This document shows, in pieces, positions 1-8,847 of a DNA stretch of 64,000 nucleotides. The notes under the pieces are model-generated. The model was not told the DNA's origin and made no database searches. It was given only the letters and a program-made list of their open reading frames with translations. Each line of letters begins with the position of its first letter. Position 1 is the first letter of the stretch. The translations under genes and the position numbers were made by a program. Origin of the DNA: Pseudomonas_T sp032052615 (GTDB lineage: Bacteria; Pseudomonadota; Gammaproteobacteria; Pseudomonadales; Pseudomonadaceae); NCBI GenBank assembly GCA_032052615.1, contig DAMBWF010000005.1, positions 186,001 to 250,000 of the forward strand, in the 5' to 3' direction.

Positions 1-161
1 GCCAGGTAGGAAAACGGAATGGAGGCGTCACGGTGACCGAGGGTGATGGTGCCGGTTTCCTTGATCTTCTTCAGGGTTCCGGTCAGTTCGGCGGCGACCA
101 CCGGGCTGGATACCAGCGCGGCGGCGATCGCGGCGCTCAGGATACGGGGAACGATACGCAT
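1..161 (-). CDS. Amino-acid ABC transporter substrate-binding protein, N-terminal part
   Basis: Only the first 53 codons are inside the window; the gene runs off the left edge. The start is an ATG at 161 preceded by a GGAG ribosome site. The peptide begins with a signal sequence (MRIVPRILSAAIAAALVSS, then VVAAEL). It continues with LKKIKETGTITLGHRDASIPFSYL, written here in two parts as LKKIKETGTI and TLGHRDASIPFSYL, the usual opening of periplasmic glutamate/aspartate-type binding proteins. The exact ligand cannot be told from this fragment. Confidence 0.8.
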   Translation of the reverse strand, partial: MRIVPRILSAAIAAALVSSPVVAAELTGTLKKIKETGTITLGHRDASIPFSYL

Positions 162-300
162 GAAATCTTCTCCTCGACGTTGTTCTTTTTGGTGGGACAG
201 CGAAAGCCATGCCGGGGGCAAGGTGCCATAACCATAGCGGGATGGCACGCGTGCCGCATTCGTCCCAACGACTCAAGCAGATTGCATGCCAAGAGAGGAA

Positions 301-320
301 TGTAATCGAAATTCATTACA
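301..320. promoter_or_regulatory. Inverted repeat upstream of the binding-protein gene
   Basis: TGTAAT and ATTACA form a perfect dyad separated by 8 bp, about 140 bp upstream of the binding-protein start. It could be an operator or part of the promoter. Nothing else was recognised between 162 and 430. Confidence 0.25.
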
Positions 321-430
321 AGGCGCGGTTTTATAGGGTCATTCGGGCTTCTCGGGAACCCTTTTCGAATCGGCATCCGGATAACCGGATAAATCGGCGA
401 CTGGCATTCGGAAAACCGAACGATCACCTT

Positions 431-829
431 TTATGCGCTGACAGCGAAGTGCCACTTCACCCGTTGCTCTTCCAGCGCGGATAGCACCCATTCGTAGTCC
501 TGTAAGTCCTCGACGAGTTCCTCGGCGTGCTGCAACGCCTGGGGATGGGAAGCCAAGTGCCCATGCAGCGCGCGGACAGTGCGCAACCCCTCGCTCGGGT
601 CGAACCATGCCTCGGCGGGCAAGTCATTGGCGGCCTCGGCGCCATCCTCGAAGAAATCGGCGAATTGTCCGGGGTCCTGGCTGACGAACGCCCAGATCGA
701 GGTAACTTTCAGGCGCTTGCACAGTTCATCCAGTTCGACCTCGTCGATCTTCGCCACGGCGGTACCGTTATTGAAGTCGTCGAGGCCGGGAACAGGGGTT
801 TCCGGAACGATATAGATGGCTGAGCCCAT
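431..829 (-). CDS. Conserved hypothetical protein (132 aa)
   Basis: A soluble, acidic protein with no signal peptide or membrane segment. It starts MGSAIYIVPE and ends ALEEQRVKWHFAVSA. Two in-frame ATGs lie at 835 and 829; the AAGGAG site is better spaced from 829, so I use that one. I recognise it only as a small protein often found in Pseudomonas genomes and cannot assign a function. It is transcribed alone, with 170 bp to the next gene on the left of its strand. Confidence 0.6.
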   Translation of the reverse strand: MGSAIYIVPETPVPGLDDFNNGTAVAKIDEVELDELCKRLKVTSIWAFVSQDPGQFADFFEDGAEAANDLPAEAWFDPSEGLRTVRALHGHLASHPQALQHAEELVEDLQDYEWVLSALEEQRVKWHFAVSA

Positions 830-999
830 GGGCATGCTCTCCTTGTCTTCTGGCCTCTCGGCTAGGGGAAAGAGGAGCATAGCGACCAGGTCGCCGGGAG
901 AACGTGACCTATTCCCGTTATCGAGCGGTGGAAAACGTCATAAATGCGAGCGAGGACGCAAAAAAAGAGGGAACCGACTCGCGCGAGGGGTGCCGCTCT

Positions 1000-1749
1000 T
1001 CAGCGCTCACCGAGGAACTTGCCGAGGAACTGGCGGGTTCGCTCTTCCCGGGGCTGACTGAACAGCAGGCGTGCCGGTTGCTCTTCAACGATGATGCCTT
1101 CGTCGATGAAGATCGCCCGATCCGCCACGTCCCGAGCGAAACCCATCTCGTGGGTAACGATCACCATGGTGCGCTTTTCCCGGGCCAACTCCCGTATCGT
1201 TTCCAGCACTTCGCCCACCAGCTCGGGGTCAAGGGCGGAGGTGGGCTCGTCGAACAGGATGACTTCCGGTTGCATCGCCAGGGCCCGGGCGATGGCGACC
1301 CGTTGCTGCTGGCCACCCGACAGACGCTTCGGATAGGCCGCTTCCTTTCCGGCGAGTCCTACCTTGGCCAACAAGGCGCGGCCGCGTTCTTCCGCTTGAG
1401 CGCGGGGCTCCTTCTTGACGATGAGCGGCCCTTCGATGACGTTTTCCAGGGCGGTGCGGTGCGGAAACAGGTTGAAGTTCTGGAAGACGAAGCCCACCTG
1501 CTGGCGCAGTTGACGAACCCGCGCCTGTTGCGGACCCAGGGGGCGGTCGCCATCGATCTCGATATCGCCGACGCGGATGGAACCGCCGCTGGGCGCTTCC
1601 AGAAGATTCAGGCAACGCAGCAAGGTGGTCTTGCCGGAGCCGCTGGGGCCGATGATCGCCACGACCTCGCCGGCCTCGACGGTCAGGTCGATACCCTTGA
1701 GGACCCGATGGCCCTTGAATGTCTTGGTCAGGTTACGGACGCGGATCAT
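1000..1749 (-). CDS. tcyN: ABC transporter ATPase, polar amino acid (cystine) type
   Basis: This is the ATP-hydrolysing subunit of a polar amino acid importer, acting on the cytoplasmic face with the permease encoded just upstream. It has 249 residues, the usual family length. Walker A GPSGSGKTT is at 34-42, the Q-loop glutamine at 90, the signature LSGGQQQR at 143-150, Walker B ILFDEPT at 164-170 and the switch histidine at 200. The ATG at 1749 comes 2 bp after the permease stop. The gene order binding protein, permease, ATPase matches the TcyJ-TcyL-TcyN cystine system, so cystine is the likely substrate, but this rests on family resemblance. Confidence 0.85.
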   Translation of the reverse strand: MIRVRNLTKTFKGHRVLKGIDLTVEAGEVVAIIGPSGSGKTTLLRCLNLLEAPSGGSIRVGDIEIDGDRPLGPQQARVRQLRQQVGFVFQNFNLFPHRTALENVIEGPLIVKKEPRAQAEERGRALLAKVGLAGKEAAYPKRLSGGQQQRVAIARALAMQPEVILFDEPTSALDPELVGEVLETIRELAREKRTMVIVTHEMGFARDVADRAIFIDEGIIVEEQPARLLFSQPREERTRQFLGKFLGER

Positions 1750-1751
1750 GA

Positions 1752-2420
1752 TCAGGACTCCTGGTCGTGGCGATTGACCCGATGTTCGAGCCGATGCTGG
1801 ACGTGGGCCAGCACGCTGGCCAGGACCCAGTAGAGCAGGGCGGCCGCCAGGTACAAGGTGAAAATCTCGAAGGTACGCGCGGTGATCAGTTGCGCCTGAC
1901 GGAACAGCTCGGGCACCTGGATGGTGGCGGCCAGGGAAGTGTCCTTGACCAGGGAGATGAAGCTGTTGCCCAGCGGGGGCAGGGCGGTGCGGGCGGCCTG
2001 GGGCAAGACGACCCGGCGCAGGGTCTGGCCGCGCGTCATGCCGATGCTGGCGGCCGCTTCCCATTGGCCCTTGTCGAGGGTGGCGATGGCCGAGCGGAGG
2101 ATTTCCGTGATGTAGGCGGCCATGTTCAGGGAAAAGCCGATCAGCGCCGCGGGCAACGGGTCCAACTGGATGCCCAGTTGGGGCAGCCCGTAATAAATCA
2201 TGAACAGTTGCACCAGGAGCGGCGTGCCTCGCACGAAGGACACGTAGACTCGGGCCACCCAGGACAGCGCGGTCAATCGCGACAAACGCATCAAGGCCAG
2301 GCCGAAACCAAGCAGCAGTCCGAAGAACATGCCCCCCAGGCTCAGCGTCACCGTATAAAGAGCGCCCTTCAGCAGGTAGGGCGCGGAGTCCAGGGCAAGC
2401 TGCAGGCTGGCGTCGATCAT
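1752..2420 (-). CDS. tcyL: ABC transporter permease, polar amino acid (cystine) type
   Basis: Inner-membrane permease of 222 residues in the His/Glu/Gln/Arg/opine family. It is strongly hydrophobic, with about five membrane spans. The EAA loop reads EAAASIGMTRGQTLRRVVLPQA, given here as EAAASIGMTRG followed by QTLRRVVLPQA. The family-typical FVRGTPLLVQLF is near residue 70. The ATG at 2420 overlaps the stop of the binding-protein gene in ATGA, implying translational coupling. The product should form the channel used by the neighbouring binding protein and ATPase. Confidence 0.88.
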   Translation of the reverse strand: MIDASLQLALDSAPYLLKGALYTVTLSLGGMFFGLLLGFGLALMRLSRLTALSWVARVYVSFVRGTPLLVQLFMIYYGLPQLGIQLDPLPAALIGFSLNMAAYITEILRSAIATLDKGQWEAAASIGMTRGQTLRRVVLPQAARTALPPLGNSFISLVKDTSLAATIQVPELFRQAQLITARTFEIFTLYLAAALLYWVLASVLAHVQHRLEHRVNRHDQES

Positions 2421-3214
2421 CGTGTCACATCGGCCTTGAACCACTTCCGGGAGATTTCAGCCAGCGTGCCGTTCTGGCGCAATGTCTCGATGGCCTTGTC
2501 CAGGGCCTCGCGCAGCTCGGGGTTGCCCTTGCGCAGCGCGATCGCCGACTCCTGCCGGGAGAACGGCTCGCCGGCGATCGCCAGGGTATCGCCGGTCTTG
2601 CCGATCAGTTCAAAGGCGGCCAGCCGGTCGCCGAGGATGGCGTCCAGGCGACCGACCCGCAGGTCCTGGTTGCGGGTGGGGTCATCGTCGTAGGTACGGA
2701 TGTCGGCTTTCGGCGCGTTCTGCCTCAGCCAACTCTCATAGTTGGTTCCCAGCACCACGCCGATCTTCTTGCCGTCCAGGTCGGACAGTTGAGTGAACTT
2801 CGACTCCTCGCCCTTGCGGGTCAGCACCTGGATGCCGGACACCGTATAAGGCTGGCTGAAATCGTATTTTTTCTTGCGCTCCTCGGAGAGGGTCACCTGG
2901 TTGATGACCACGTCCAGGCGACCGGACTCCAGGGCCGCGAGAATGCCGTCCCACTTGCTGGGCTGAAATTCGGGCTTCACTCCCAGCTCCTTGGCCACGG
3001 CCTTGGCGAAGTCCACTTCGAAGCCGGTCAACTGGCCGTTCTCATCCTGGAAGTTGAAAGGTGGGTAGGTGCCTTCCAGGCCGATTCGCAAGGCCCCGCG
3101 CTGCTGGACCTGTTGCAGCAGGTTGTCCGAAGCGGCGCTGGGCGCGGCGATCCCAACCGTCAGCAGAACCGAGAGGCTGGCCGAAAGCAGATGCTGCAAG
3201 GCGATGGACTTCAT
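2417..3214 (-). CDS. tcyJ: Periplasmic amino-acid (cystine) binding protein
   Basis: First gene of a three-gene import operon; it encodes 265 residues with a signal peptide (cleavage near APSAAS). The family signature is clear: RGALRIGLEGTYPPFNF at the start of the mature domain and FEVDFAKAVAKELGVKP after it, then DVVINQVTLSEERKKKYDFS. This is the FliY/TcyJ type of SBP_bac_3 protein, usually binding L-cystine. I chose the ATG at 3214 because AGGA is 8 bp upstream; ATGs further upstream are too close to that site. Confidence 0.85.
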   Translation of the reverse strand: MKSIALQHLLSASLSVLLTVGIAAPSAASDNLLQQVQQRGALRIGLEGTYPPFNFQDENGQLTGFEVDFAKAVAKELGVKPEFQPSKWDGILAALESGRLDVVINQVTLSEERKKKYDFSQPYTVSGIQVLTRKGEESKFTQLSDLDGKKIGVVLGTNYESWLRQNAPKADIRTYDDDPTRNQDLRVGRLDAILGDRLAAFELIGKTGDTLAIAGEPFSRQESAIALRKGNPELREALDKAIETLRQNGTLAEISRKWFKADVTR

Positions 3215-3295
3215 GGTCATGTTCCTGGAGAGAAAGGGTGGCATGTACCGGGAATGCCGTTGATCGTAGCTCAGCGGGGCAGGGCGAGCGCTCCG

Positions 3296-4153
3296 CTACC
3301 GTGAGACAGAACGTCCCATGATGCCCTTGAGGGTTTCCTGCACATCGGCGGGCAACAGGACGATCTTGGCGTTTTGACTGCCCGCCAGGCTCTCCAGTGC
3401 CGTGATATAGCGTTCGCCCAGCAGGTACATGGCGGAAGTGGGATCGCCGCCGACCGCCAGCTTGACCATCTCGATGGCCTTGGCCGATGCCTCGGCCAGA
3501 TTGACTTGCGCCTCGGCGTCCAGCTTGGCGGACTCCTGCCGCGCCTGGGCCTCCAGCACGGCGGCTTGCTTGTTGCCTTCGGCGCGGGTGACATCGGCCT
3601 TGCGCTCGCGCTCGGCGGCGGCCTGTCGCTCCATCGCGGCTTGCATCGAAACCGAGGGCTTGATGTCCTGAATCTCCACCGAGCGGACCGTGATACCCCA
3701 GTCCTCGGTCTGTTCGGACATGGCCTCGCGCAACCTCGCCTTGATATGGTCCCGGCTGGACAAGGCTTCATCCAAGTCCATCGAGCCGACGATGGCCCGC
3801 AGCGAGGTCATGGTGAGGCTGGTGACCGCCAAGGCATAGTTTTCGACACCATAGGCGGCCTTCTGCGGGTCGACCACCTTGGCGAAGCATAAGGCGTTGG
3901 CCACGATGACGGCGTTGTCCCGGGTGATGATTTCCTGCTGCTGGACATCGAGGATCATGTCCTTGGTCGGCAGCCGGTAGGCGACCACATCCATGTAGGG
4001 CACCACGATATTCAGCCCTGGCTTGAGGGTCGAGTGGTAGCGGCCCAGGCGCTCCACGATCCACTCCTGGCCCTGGGGCACGATGCGCACGCCCTGCCAG
4101 AGCGTGACGAAGACGAAGAGGACCAGGGCGCCCGCGATGATAAGACCTGTCAT
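3296..4153 (-). CDS. qmcA: SPFH/band-7 membrane protein (QmcA family)
   Basis: A 285-residue protein with one N-terminal membrane segment (residues 2-17), then a band-7/SPFH domain beginning VRIVPQGQEWIVERLGRYH. A long Ala/Glu-rich coiled region (about 180-240) follows. Family members oligomerise in the membrane and pair with NfeD proteins, often in quality control of membrane proteins. The ATG overlaps the stop of the nfeD gene by 4 bp, the usual operon arrangement. It belongs to the core genome left of the transposon. Confidence 0.88.
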   Translation of the reverse strand: MTGLIIAGALVLFVFVTLWQGVRIVPQGQEWIVERLGRYHSTLKPGLNIVVPYMDVVAYRLPTKDMILDVQQQEIITRDNAVIVANALCFAKVVDPQKAAYGVENYALAVTSLTMTSLRAIVGSMDLDEALSSRDHIKARLREAMSEQTEDWGITVRSVEIQDIKPSVSMQAAMERQAAAERERKADVTRAEGNKQAAVLEAQARQESAKLDAEAQVNLAEASAKAIEMVKLAVGGDPTSAMYLLGERYITALESLAGSQNAKIVLLPADVQETLKGIMGRSVSR

Positions 4154-4608
4154 TGCATTTCCTTTCGAGTATTGACCTTGGCGACACGCACGGTGTTGCC
4201 TTCCACGGAGACGATCCGTATGCGTTCCCCGGCCTCAATGGGGTCGTCGGCGATGCATACCCATTCCTCGTTGCCCAAGACCGGTTTCTGGAAACGCACA
4301 CGGCCTTTCTGGAACGGCGCGACCGCCAATGTCAGCAAGCCGATTTCGCCTATGACCGCATCGGCCGTCCAGCGCTTGTCCGGCAGGCGCTTGCGCAACA
4401 CGCGAAACCAGAACACGGCCAGCAGAGACGACGAGCACGCCCAGGCCAGCAGTTGGCCGCCGATGGGCAGCCCGGGCCAGACCCAGGCCAGCAAGCCGAC
4501 CAGGACGGCGCCGATTCCGAACCAGAGCAGGAAGAAAGTCGTGGTAAGCATCTCGGTGAGCATCAGCGTGACACCGAGAACCAGCCACATCCACCAGAGA
4601 ACATCCAT
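4150..4608 (-). CDS. nfeD: NfeD-family membrane protein
   Basis: A 152-residue NfeD protein of the short type, without the serine-protease domain. Three or four hydrophobic segments cover residues 3-75. A C-terminal OB-fold-like domain follows (GEIGLLTLAVAPFQKGRVRF, then GERIRIVSVEGNTVRVAKV). It is translated ahead of qmcA and overlaps it by 4 bp. A GAGG site lies 5 bp before the ATG at 4608. The transposon is inserted 78 bp upstream of this start, so it may have replaced or displaced the native promoter. Confidence 0.85.
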   Translation of the reverse strand: MDVLWWMWLVLGVTLMLTEMLTTTFFLLWFGIGAVLVGLLAWVWPGLPIGGQLLAWACSSSLLAVFWFRVLRKRLPDKRWTADAVIGEIGLLTLAVAPFQKGRVRFQKPVLGNEEWVCIADDPIEAGERIRIVSVEGNTVRVAKVNTRKEMQ

Positions 4609-4681
4609 CTACACCTCGGCTTATCCATGCGCTTGGACGGGGGACCTGCGTGGTCGAGCGTTACGAATGTCTTCGCGCGAG

Positions 4682-4686
4682 CAGAG
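4682..4686. repeat. Target-site duplication, left copy (CAGAG)
   Basis: The five bases directly left of the transposon terminus are CAGAG. The same five follow the right terminus at 56577-56581. A 5-bp duplication is the known signature of Tn7 and Tn5053-type transposition. Confidence 0.7.
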
Positions 4687-4806
4687 TGTGATGCCTGCTC
4701 AAAAAAGAGACTAGATTTTTCATATATAAATCAGTGACATAGCTTCGTTTCAGTTTAAAAAAAAGACAAAATTGGCGAAATAACATCTCATAGTCTATTT
4801 TTTAAA
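4687..4806. repeat. Left transposon end with repeated transposase-binding-like sites
   Basis: After the terminal TGTG there are three copies of an A-rich motif. TCAAAAAAGAGACTAGA is at 4699-4715, TTAAAAAAAAGACAAAAT at 4755-4772, and an inverted copy TAGTCTATTTTTTAAA at 4791-4806. Similar motifs occur in the right end. Ends of this kind are bound by TnsB/TniA-type transposases. The rest of the leader up to tniA at 4894 has no other feature I recognise. Confidence 0.55.
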
Positions 4807-4893
4807 TGCCGTCTGCGTTGTGACAGGCAATATCACCCTTGGCGATATGTTGCCGAAAGATGTTTCTCTCCAAATTTTGCAGCGAAACTATAT

Positions 4894-6714
4894 ATGACAG
4901 ATCAACTAATTGTTGGGGAGCTAGTAGTCGCAAAGGGAAAGCTTGCCACAATTCAACAGATTCTTAGCGCAAAGAGCATTAGGGTAGTCGTTAAGGCAAC
5001 TGGCGAAGCTTTGATGGTTTCTCAGCGCGATATTGAGAGGATTGTTGGTCTCACAGGAGGGGTGGCTGGGGGTAATGTAATAAATTTGAATGTGAATGAT
5101 TATGGAGAAGACGAGCTATCGCTAGCTGTAGAGCGGTACAACGTTATTAGCCAGTGGAGGGTGAAGGAAGTAACAACCGCTCAAGCTTGTGTGAAGCTGA
5201 ATTTGTCGCGGAGCTATTTTTTTCGTTTGGCTAAGATGTGTGATGAGGAAATTGGTCCTCTGTCATTGGTTCTTCAGCGGCGTGGGGTTAAGAAAGGAGT
5301 TACTAGATTAGATGAAGCTGTAGAGGTAATTGTTTTTGATGCGACTCATAAAGTTTACAATTCGAAAGGTGCTAGCTATAGCAAAGTGTGGCTCGAGGTA
5401 GATGTCGCATGTAAAGAGCAGGGGTTACCATCCCCTTGTAAAGCTACAGTTTTACGACGTGTGAAGTTAATTCTCTCAGAGAAAAAAAGAGTCAAAATCA
5501 AAGCCGGGGCCGATGCCGCAGCACAACAGTTCTCGGCGCGACCGGGAAAGAAAAAAGTCGAAAGGCCGTTGCAATGGGTGCAAATGGATCACACGTTGGT
5601 CGACATTATCCTTTTAGCGGATGATCGTATCAATGTGATTGGTCGCCCTTGGTTGACGGTGATAATTGATATATATACAAGAGTGATTGTCGGCTATTAC
5701 CTCAGCCTTCACGTTCCGTCGTCAGTTTCTGTGGCGTGTGCACTTAGTCAAAGTGTGCTTCCTAAAATAGGTTTTGCCAAAAGCATGGGCATAGATCCCG
5801 TAGACTATCCCTATTATGGTAAGCCAGACGTTTTGCACATGGATAATGCTGCGGAGTTCACCAGTCCCAAATTTAAAGCTGGATGCGAGTCATTTGGAAT
5901 ACATCCCGAATATCGACCAGTTGGTGAAAAGCACTTTGGTGGTCATGTTGAACGATTGATTGGTACTTTCATGACGACAAAAGTCCACCTCTTAAAAGGA
6001 ACAACAATGTCGAACTCAGTTGCACGAAGAGATCTCGACAGCGAAAAGAATGCCACAATGACATTCTTCGACTTTTCTCGTTGGTTTGCACGCGAAGTGG
6101 TTGTTTATCACTCGACCATTCATAGTGCGTTGAAAGTTAGTCCGCGGCAAGCTTGGTATGACTATTTTGCTCCCTCCGGTGGGCTTCCGTATCCACCGAA
6201 AATTTCAGAACCGGAGCAGCTGAAGCTTTGGTTTATGCCTCAAGAAGTACGAAAAATTAACCCCGAAGGTATAAAGTTACACGGTCAGACGTATTGGGAT
6301 CCTATTTTAGTGCCCTTTGTTGGGACTAATAAGGCGGTTGTTAAATTTGATCCGTTTAATTTGAATGAGGTGTGGGTTAAGTTAAATGGACAGTTCTGCT
6401 CAATTCGTCTATCCGACTTAACGATCCAAGCACCAAATTATGAAGAATATCGTGCAAGCAGATTACATAGGCGGCCAGTTCGAGTCGGGGCAATTGATAG
6501 TGCTGGAGGGCTTAAAGCCTACAGGGAAAAGCAGGGCATCGAGAAAGAGAGCATCGTCTTAACGCGTAAGCAAAGACGCCGAAAAGCTGCGGAAAAAGCC
6601 TATCTTGATGCCTACCCTGGTCCTATTGGCGACAATCCGGCAGTTAAGCCCGAAAAAGTCAAGCCTGACTATTCAGCTCTTCCGGAAAGATTCAGATCTG
6701 GGGGGAGCAAATGA
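4894..6714 (+). CDS. tniA: Transposase, TniA/TnsB family (DDE, Mu C-terminal type)
   Basis: A 606-residue DDE transposase that binds the transposon ends and performs DNA strand transfer. N-terminal helix-turn-helix-like DNA-binding regions precede an rve integrase core. The likely catalytic triad is D232 (WVQMDHT), D317 (LHMDNAAEF) and E353 (GGHVERLIG). A Mu-type beta-barrel C-terminal domain follows, then a basic tail (about 540-606) that may contact the TniB ATPase. The coding sequence is visibly AT-rich compared with the flanking core genes, a sign of transfer. It overlaps tniB by 4 bp. There is no tnsA-like endonuclease gene next to it. Confidence 0.92.
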   Translation: MTDQLIVGELVVAKGKLATIQQILSAKSIRVVVKATGEALMVSQRDIERIVGLTGGVAGGNVINLNVNDYGEDELSLAVERYNVISQWRVKEVTTAQACVKLNLSRSYFFRLAKMCDEEIGPLSLVLQRRGVKKGVTRLDEAVEVIVFDATHKVYNSKGASYSKVWLEVDVACKEQGLPSPCKATVLRRVKLILSEKKRVKIKAGADAAAQQFSARPGKKKVERPLQWVQMDHTLVDIILLADDRINVIGRPWLTVIIDIYTRVIVGYYLSLHVPSSVSVACALSQSVLPKIGFAKSMGIDPVDYPYYGKPDVLHMDNAAEFTSPKFKAGCESFGIHPEYRPVGEKHFGGHVERLIGTFMTTKVHLLKGTTMSNSVARRDLDSEKNATMTFFDFSRWFAREVVVYHSTIHSALKVSPRQAWYDYFAPSGGLPYPPKISEPEQLKLWFMPQEVRKINPEGIKLHGQTYWDPILVPFVGTNKAVVKFDPFNLNEVWVKLNGQFCSIRLSDLTIQAPNYEEYRASRLHRRPVRVGAIDSAGGLKAYREKQGIEKESIVLTRKQRRRKAAEKAYLDAYPGPIGDNPAVKPEKVKPDYSALPERFRSGGSK

Positions 6715-7574
6715 GTAGCGAACACGTTCGATCTGACATACAGAAGTATTTATCCGCCGATGTGGATACTCGAATAGCCGCAATTCATAATGAGCTTTGG
6801 GTTGATAATAATTCCAGCGAAGCAGTTTTTAGAATGATGAATAATATTGCGGAAGTCCCAGATCGCATTAATGCCCCCGCGCTGCTCGTGATCGGCCCTG
6901 GTGGTTCGGGGAAAACGGCCATAATATCACAAATCCCGAAGCGAATTAAGAATAGTGAAGGATTGGTTGTTATATCCATGGCCGAGTCGCCTGAGATAAG
7001 CGTCAAGAAAAGCCTTAAAGCCGAACTCGCCTTGGCTCTCGGTTTGCCTCTAGCCTCTGGGGTGAGACCTAAAAGCGGCTCGGATATTATCCCAAATGAA
7101 ATTAGAGAGGTTATCAGGCTTAGAAGAGTTTGGGGCTTGGTTATCGATGAATTTCATGATGCACTTTTGCGTCCTAAGCAAGAGCAGCGAGTTAATATGT
7201 CAATCCTCAAGAAATTACTTGGGGTCGAGTATGGATTGAAGTTATTTTGCTTTGGCACCGTTAGCGCGCGGAATGCCCTGCAGTCCAATGATGAATTTAA
7301 AAGGCGATTTCATGAGGTTACGCTTACGGATTGGTGTGAAGATGAGGGTTTTAGATCGTTCTTGCTAGAAGTCGAGGAATCATTGCCATTGCGAATGCCA
7401 TCGCAGCTCTATTCTGAGGAGATGGTAAGGTCGATTTTATCTATTACCTATGGCCGAATGGACAAGACTCTCGAGTTGATTAGAAGTGCTGCATGTTATG
7501 CAGTAAAGCTAGGCGTTGAGAAAATTGATCTGAATATGCTGCAGCGTGCAAACAAAAATCTCTGGGGCTACTAG
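6711..7574 (+). CDS. tniB: Transposition regulator AAA+ ATPase, TniB/TnsC family
   Basis: A 287-residue AAA+ ATPase linking target selection to the transposase. Walker A GPGGSGKT is at residues 62-69, Walker B LVIDEFHD at about 143-150, and a sensor-1 region FCFGTVSARN at about 180. The ATG overlaps the tniA stop (ATGA). TniB/TnsC proteins form filaments on target DNA, are recruited by TniQ and activate TniA/TnsB. Base composition matches tniA. Confidence 0.9.
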   Translation: MSSEHVRSDIQKYLSADVDTRIAAIHNELWVDNNSSEAVFRMMNNIAEVPDRINAPALLVIGPGGSGKTAIISQIPKRIKNSEGLVVISMAESPEISVKKSLKAELALALGLPLASGVRPKSGSDIIPNEIREVIRLRRVWGLVIDEFHDALLRPKQEQRVNMSILKKLLGVEYGLKLFCFGTVSARNALQSNDEFKRRFHEVTLTDWCEDEGFRSFLLEVEESLPLRMPSQLYSEEMVRSILSITYGRMDKTLELIRSAACYAVKLGVEKIDLNMLQRANKNLWGY

Positions 7575-7576
7575 AT

Positions 7577-8626
7577 GTGAGATTAAGTGCGCTACTAACG
7601 CCGAATTTTGACGAGACGCTATCGTCATGGCTTTTTCGGTGCAGCCTTAATCGGCATATAATAAAATTTACGCGCCTGGAATTGGCCGAACGTCCGTTGC
7701 ATTGGTGGGAAGGGCTAGAGTTCAGGTCCGCTGATCCAGATGTTGATTTTTTTTCAGCGTCTCAACGCCTGGGGGAAGGGCGTGAGGACATTAATCCAGA
7801 ATGGTTGAGTGTTTATTTCGGTTTACGTAATGGAACTGCAGTTGAATGGAGTTATCGCCGTTTCTTTTGTCCGGACTGTTTGCGAAATGACGTAGCCAAT
7901 GGTCATTTACCTATATGGCGAAAAAGTTGGTGCTATTCCCATTCATGTATTTGCAGTATGCATAAAAAGGAATTGGTCGCGCTATCTGATGCGTCTCGTT
8001 ACTCGAAAGCGTGGGATGCTTTTGTCCAAGAATGTAATTCGGTCTCAAGAAGTAATGTGGCGGAAGACCCATGGTTTTCACGTTTCCGCTCTACCACTCT
8101 TATGAAGATTGAGCACTTTCTTACTGGTAGCAGAGCTAGTCGGAGATATATCGTGGTTGATTTATTCAATAAGTTATTCTGTATTTTTCTTCAAGCTCCT
8201 TTTCATGGTGGTCGAGGTGGATCTGCGAGAATCCATTTTCAGACAGAGAGAGGTATGCGGTTTTCTGATCCGACCTCCTTTGAGCAAAGCATATTCAAGG
8301 GGGCTTCCATCGCGGACCCGCCAAGTAGATTTGGAAGCATGATATTTGCTGCTTCATTGCTAGATATTATTCCTTATTCAAGATTTTTGATGTTCATTGA
8401 AGCGTGTGAGGATGCAAAGATTGGTCTACTAATATCTAGGGACTTACATCGGGCTGCAGCCTTTCCTTATGTCGATGGGGCCGGGTATAGAGCACTGCAT
8501 CGTTATTTGGGTGGTTTTCCCAGGAAGGACTTTCCGTTATTGGATCGCCACCTTCAACTCCAAGAGGTCAGATATGCTCGTGAGGGTGTGCTCGGCCTGC
8601 ATTTGTTCGGAACAGTTCTTGACTAG
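7577..8626 (+). CDS. tniQ: Target-selection protein, TniQ/TnsD family
   Basis: A 349-residue TniQ-family protein. The N-terminal domain has a zinc-binding pattern: C98-x2-C101 (FFCPDCLRND) and, after WRKSWCYSHS, further C/H residues through H129 (CICSMHKKE). The start is a GTG at 7577, two bases after the tniB stop. TniQ proteins recognise the target or bridge to a target-binding factor. At 349 residues it is short for a TnsD with its own long DNA-binding region and closer to Tn5053-type TniQ. It is the only target selector in the element. Confidence 0.85.
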   Translation: MRLSALLTPNFDETLSSWLFRCSLNRHIIKFTRLELAERPLHWWEGLEFRSADPDVDFFSASQRLGEGREDINPEWLSVYFGLRNGTAVEWSYRRFFCPDCLRNDVANGHLPIWRKSWCYSHSCICSMHKKELVALSDASRYSKAWDAFVQECNSVSRSNVAEDPWFSRFRSTTLMKIEHFLTGSRASRRYIVVDLFNKLFCIFLQAPFHGGRGGSARIHFQTERGMRFSDPTSFEQSIFKGASIADPPSRFGSMIFAASLLDIIPYSRFLMFIEACEDAKIGLLISRDLHRAAAFPYVDGAGYRALHRYLGGFPRKDFPLLDRHLQLQEVRYAREGVLGLHLFGTVLD

Positions 8627-8721
8627 CGGTTGTTAGTCTACGCAACTCTGTTCGTGCATAAATATGACAAATCGTGAATCTTGTTTCTGCCTATGAAAAG
8701 GTATTTTGGTACTGCGGAAAA

Positions 8722-8762
8722 TTGACAAGCTGAAGCAAGTAATTCCTATCCTTACTTGTCAA
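8722..8762. repeat. Inverted repeat downstream of tniQ
   Basis: TTGACAAG at 8722-8729 and CTTGTCAA at 8755-8762 form an 8-bp dyad with a 25-bp spacer, between tniQ and the convergent DUF6088 gene. There is no T-run, so a terminator is doubtful. It could be an operator or the scar of an older element end. Confidence 0.3.
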
Positions 8763-8847
8763 CTCAAAATCCATCAATGATCGGTCGATACCGATCGCAT
8801 TGGGCATCAAGGGGCGCTGTACTAGGGCGTTTTTTCATTGGGGCAGG

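Noticed and set aside
904..1833. Long plus-strand open frame of 309 codons
   Set aside because: It lies opposite the ABC ATPase and permease genes and has no domain; it is an antisense shadow of high-GC coding DNA.
4894..8626. CRISPR-associated transposon (CAST)
   Set aside because: tniABQ are present, but there is no Cas12k, Cascade gene or CRISPR array anywhere in the window.
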